This document shows, one piece after another, positions 60,698 to 64,000 of a stretch of 64,000 nucleotides of DNA. Position 1 is the stretch's first letter. Each line of letters begins with the position of its first letter. The translations under genes and the position numbers were made by a program. The notes beneath the pieces are model-generated. The model had not been told where the DNA came from, searched no databases, and saw only the letters and a program-made list of their open reading frames with translations. Origin of the DNA: Exiguobacterium aurantiacum (GTDB taxonomy: Bacteria; Bacillota; Bacilli; Exiguobacteriales; Exiguobacteriaceae); NCBI RefSeq assembly GCF_001766415.1, contig NZ_MKXO01000006.1:62001-126000 (forward strand), given 5' to 3'.

Positions 60698-63052
60698 TTA
60701 AGCCCGGGTCTTTCCGAACTCGATATAGGTCGTGACCGATTTGACGTGCTTCAAGACATCTTTCTCGCGAAGCGGACGACTGAAGTAAAAGCCTTGAACG
60801 TAGTCGCACTGTTCATTGAGCAACCATTCGAGTTGGTCAGACGTTTCGACGCCTTCCATCAACACTTTCATGCCGAGGTTATGGCCGAGTTGGATCATCG
60901 ACCGGACAATCGCTTCTTGGTTCCGGTCCATGAACAAGTTGACGATGAACGAGCGATCGATCTTAAGCACTTGGACCGGAAGTTCGCGCAGTTGGCGGAA
61001 CGACGAGTAACCAGTCCCGAAATCATCGAGCGAGATCAAAATCCCGTACTGATGAAGTTGGGCGAGCTTCTCACGCGTCGATGCCTCGTACGACAACATC
61101 GATGATTCCGTCACTTCGAGTTCGAGGAACATCGGGTCCATGCCGGTCTCTTGTAAGATGGTTTGCAGCGTCTCGACGAAGTCTTCACGCGCGAACTGAA
61201 GCGGTGACACGTTGACTGAGAGCGTGAACGGCTTGACGCCGGACTTATTCCACCGTACCCAAGCGAGACACGACTCGCGCATGACCCAGTTGCCGATCTG
61301 GTGGATCAGTCCGGTGTTTTCTGCGATCGGGATGAATTCGGTCGGTGTGACATCGCCGAGTTCGAAATGATTCCAACGCAAGAGCGCCTCGACGCCTTCG
61401 AGTCGATTTTTCGTGAGCGATACTTTCGGTTGATAGACGAGCGTGAACTCGTGACGATCCAGTGCGTGAATGAGCGCTTTCTCAATCTCAACCGTGCGTA
61501 AAATTTGATGCTTCGATTCGTCTTCGAACTCTTTGATTTGGTTTTTCCCGATCCGTTTTGATTCGTGGACGGTGAGTCGCGCGTATTGGACGAGCTCGTC
61601 CGCGGACGTCGTGTCTTTCGGATAATGACTGACGCCGGCACTCATCGTGAGCTCGACGGTCGTCCCGTCGATATCGAACGGCTGTGAGATCGCTTTAATA
61701 CACTTCTCCGCTTTTTGTTTGGCGAGTGTGCTGCGCTTATCGAACAGTAAGATAATGAATTCTGAAGCACCGACTCGTGTCAAAATATCATCTGGATGAA
61801 TCGTGACGCGAAGACGTTCGGCGATTTGCATCGTCAATTCATCCGTGCCGTGATGTCCGAGCATATCGCTCAAGAAACGCCAGCGGTCGATGTCGATGTA
61901 AAGACAAGCGACTGGGTCCTCGATTTGAATATGTTCCGCAAGGATGCGTTCGAGCTTGTGGCGGTTCGGCAGATCGGTGAGCGTATCGTGATACGCCATA
62001 TGTTCGACGAGACGTTGTGAGGCGATCGCCTCCGAGACGTCCCGTAAAAACCAGAGCACTTGGTCCATCGTTTCACCTTTGAGCGGATAGCTCGTCACTT
62101 CAATCGTCTTATCGTCGATCTCGACCCGTCTCGGGTCATAGAACGGTTGATTGATCGTCAAGGACGAATGATAGTCTTGGAAAAAAGTATCGTCCGTCTG
62201 ATCAAACAAACGATAAAACGCAGTGTTGGCGTACTGGATCACACCATCTTTCGTCGTCGTGACGACCGCATCCGTCGTCGAATCAAGAATCGTCGCTTGG
62301 ATGAGTTCTCGTTTTTTTAGATGATGATCGAGCGTGAGCGACAAGAAGAAGATGACAAACAAGATGACCGTGATCGCCGTGACGAGCCAGGCGAGGAGCG
62401 ACGGTTCGACGGCATTGGCGAACGGACCGTTCGCTTCGATGAACGCGAACGATGACGCGGCCATACCGACGAAATGCATCCCAAAAATCGCGATGCCCAT
62501 GAGCAGTGAAAAGAACACTTTCAGCTCGAGGTCGATCTTTTGTTTGGCGTACTTCGAGTAGAAGCCGATCCATAAGGCGATAAGTGAGGCCGCGATGGCG
62601 ATGATGATCGACAACATGGCCAACCATGGATCATACGAAATCGCAACGCCTTGAATCGCGTCCATGCCGACGTAATGCATGCTGGCGATACTGGTTCCCA
62701 TCAACAGTCCTGCACCGATCAAGGCAGGATAAGTCTTACGGCGCGAGACGATCAAGAAGCCAAAGATACAGCCGGCCATCGCAATGATGACGGACAGTAA
62801 AACGAGAGGGATCGAATATGTGACGGGGCGCAACGCCTCGTGAGCGAGCATGGCGATGAAGTGCATCGACCAAATCCCGAGTCCGAGGGTGGCGCCGCCC
62901 GCCAAAATCCACATATTTTGAGTGGAGCGATTCGTCGCGTTCACGCGGCGTGCCAGTTCGATGGCAGCATAAGCGGAAACAGCGGCGATAATATAAGAAA
63001 GAATCACGAGAAAGTAATTGTGACTCATCGAGTGTTCGACTACTGGTTCCAT
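60698..63052 (-). CDS. MHYT-GGDEF-EAL c-di-GMP signalling protein
   Basis: A 784-residue membrane sensor. Residues 10-245 form seven helices with three MHYT-type motifs (MHFIAM at 63, MHYVGM, MHFVGM), thought to sense a gas through metal. A PAS-like part follows, then a GGDEF domain whose active motif is GASEF, so it is probably not a cyclase, and an intact EAL domain (EALLRW, ELEVTESSM, DDFGTGYSS). Net role: probably c-di-GMP breakdown, lowering biofilm signalling. ATG 63052 has GAGG at five bases; a 54-base longer reading has no site. Confidence 0.9.
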   Translation of the reverse strand: MEPVVEHSMSHNYFLVILSYIIAAVSAYAAIELARRVNATNRSTQNMWILAGGATLGLGIWSMHFIAMLAHEALRPVTYSIPLVLLSVIIAMAGCIFGFLIVSRRKTYPALIGAGLLMGTSIASMHYVGMDAIQGVAISYDPWLAMLSIIIAIAASLIALWIGFYSKYAKQKIDLELKVFFSLLMGIAIFGMHFVGMAASSFAFIEANGPFANAVEPSLLAWLVTAITVILFVIFFLSLTLDHHLKKRELIQATILDSTTDAVVTTTKDGVIQYANTAFYRLFDQTDDTFFQDYHSSLTINQPFYDPRRVEIDDKTIEVTSYPLKGETMDQVLWFLRDVSEAIASQRLVEHMAYHDTLTDLPNRHKLERILAEHIQIEDPVACLYIDIDRWRFLSDMLGHHGTDELTMQIAERLRVTIHPDDILTRVGASEFIILLFDKRSTLAKQKAEKCIKAISQPFDIDGTTVELTMSAGVSHYPKDTTSADELVQYARLTVHESKRIGKNQIKEFEDESKHQILRTVEIEKALIHALDRHEFTLVYQPKVSLTKNRLEGVEALLRWNHFELGDVTPTEFIPIAENTGLIHQIGNWVMRESCLAWVRWNKSGVKPFTLSVNVSPLQFAREDFVETLQTILQETGMDPMFLELEVTESSMLSYEASTREKLAQLHQYGILISLDDFGTGYSSFRQLRELPVQVLKIDRSFIVNLFMDRNQEAIVRSMIQLGHNLGMKVLMEGVETSDQLEWLLNEQCDYVQGFYFSRPLREKDVLKHVKSVTTYIEFGKTRA

Positions 63053-63214
63053 GTGTACCTCGCTAGTAAATGTGATTTTGTTGTAACTCTGATTATACCT
63101 CGGCAAATAGTAGCCGACCTATCATTTTGCTTCATATGGTAAAAATATTTTGCCGGTGAAGTAGGCAAGTCGCTTCTAGAGTGGGTAAACTACATATAAA
63201 AGGAGGCGGAGCGC

Positions 63215-64000
63215 ATGATCCCGACACGAAAAGAAGTCATAACGTTTATCATCATCGCGTTCGCGTTCTCATGGTTAAGCTGGTGGGGGCTCTATACGTG
63301 GACAAGCCTGCCGATTCTAGCGACCGTCTTGATCGGTTCGTTCGGACCGAGCGTGGCCGGCGGTTATATGGCGTTTCGAGAAAACGGATGGAGTGGGGTG
63401 CGGACACTGTGGAAGCGAGGCTTCGAGTGGCGGATGGCTGGTAAGTACTATGCGTTCGGGCTGTTGCTCATCCCGTTCTTGTTTGTCCTCGCGTACTGGC
63501 TGACCGATGCGAGCGGTGCGTTACTGCTGAACGAACCTTGGCTCGTCATCCCGTACTTTCTCTACATGTTATTTCTCGGGGGAACGATTCAACAAGAGTA
63601 TGGTTGGCGCGGGTATTTGCTCGACGCGTTGCAACTCAACAAGACGCCGCTCCAGGCGAGCCTGTTCGTCGGCGTGGTGTGGGCGGTTTGGCATATTCCG
63701 CTCTTCTTGATGACGGGCACCGGCCAGGCATCCCTCCCGTTTTGGGCTTACGCCGTTGCCATTCTATCGTTTACGTTGATCATCTCGTGGTTATATAACG
63801 TCACGACGATGAACTTATGGGCGGCCTTTTTACTGCATACGACGTTTAACGTCTCGTTTGCCCTCGTCCCCTTGATCGAGCCGGGGCAGGTCTCAATCGG
63901 TTTTCTTTATTTGACGCTCTTGTTGTTCACGACGGCAATCGTGCTCGTCTGGAAGACGCACGGACATTTCGGGTATGACCATCTCGAACAGCTCGAGGCG
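63215..64000 (+). CDS. CPBP-family intramembrane protease (3' end cut)
   Basis: The frame runs open to the window end, 262 codons. Several helices precede IQQEYGWRGYLLDAL, the first CPBP motif (here QE rather than EE), then WAVWHIPLFL and LLHTTFNVSF, the second and third motifs. Relatives process prenylated or bacteriocin peptides or give self-protection. AGGAGGCGG precedes the ATG. Only the C-terminal tail should be missing. Confidence 0.85.
   Translation, partial: MIPTRKEVITFIIIAFAFSWLSWWGLYTWTSLPILATVLIGSFGPSVAGGYMAFRENGWSGVRTLWKRGFEWRMAGKYYAFGLLLIPFLFVLAYWLTDASGALLLNEPWLVIPYFLYMLFLGGTIQQEYGWRGYLLDALQLNKTPLQASLFVGVVWAVWHIPLFLMTGTGQASLPFWAYAVAILSFTLIISWLYNVTTMNLWAAFLLHTTFNVSFALVPLIEPGQVSIGFLYLTLLLFTTAIVLVWKTHGHFGYDHLEQLEA

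Noticed and set aside
60284-61105. A 273-codon plus-strand reading frame
   Set aside because: It lies opposite the well-supported EAL domain and the DUF2798 end, has no ribosome site and shows no family motif.

Overview
The window looks like chromosome of a low-to-mid-GC Gram-positive bacterium of class Bacilli, most probably Exiguobacterium. The reasons are strong AGGAGG ribosome sites, sigma-A type promoters with cre-like boxes, lipoprotein binding proteins, PTS genes and frequent TTG/GTG starts. The genus is an inference from protein character, not from a search. No rRNA or tRNA gene was seen.

Bases 1-14.8k: after the end of a small membrane-protein gene comes a sugar locus of GH3 beta-glucosidase, a GH94 protein very like Listeria 1,2-beta-oligoglucan phosphorylase, a GH13 enzyme, a LacI regulator, and a binding protein with two permeases. 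Four 14-bp operators and two cre-like sites overlap two good promoters, so the locus reads as one LacI/CcpA regulon for sophoro-oligosaccharides. A cluster of three YdcZ (DUF606) membrane proteins with a Crp/Fnr-type regulator follows.

Bases 14.8-31k: a run of four-helix membrane proteins of one uncharacterised paralogous family, interrupted by an SMI1/KNR4 protein, then two tiny convergent genes, an ABC exporter, a MacB-like efflux operon with its own two-component system, a TetR-controlled ABC-2 exporter, a carotenoid-type desaturase, a methyltransferase, a glucosaminidase, another family member and a pRiA4b ORF-3-like protein.

Bases 31-42.1k: a complete type I-C CRISPR-Cas system (cas3-cas5-cas8c-cas7-cas4-cas1-cas2) followed by a 47-repeat array. 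The cas genes look more AT-rich than their neighbours. The last spacer closely matches the adjacent MFS gene, with synonymous differences only.

Bases 42.1-56.8k: MFS exporter with divergent TetR; a second LacI with 16-bp operators controlling a binding-protein transporter and a GH1 beta-glucosidase; two unknown genes; three overlapping tiny membrane proteins; and, on the minus strand, a cellobiose-type PTS operon (IIA, IIB, 6-phospho-beta-glucosidase, IIC) with a GntR regulator. The organism can therefore take up beta-glucosides either unmodified or phosphorylated.

Bases 56.9-64k: five more tightly coupled, diverged members of the four-helix family, a small membrane protein, a possible 47-residue ORF, a DUF2798 protein, an MHYT-GGDEF-EAL protein with a degenerate GGDEF motif, and the start of a CPBP protease-family gene cut by the window end. 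The least explained element is the four-helix family, with eleven copies in three groups plus singletons.
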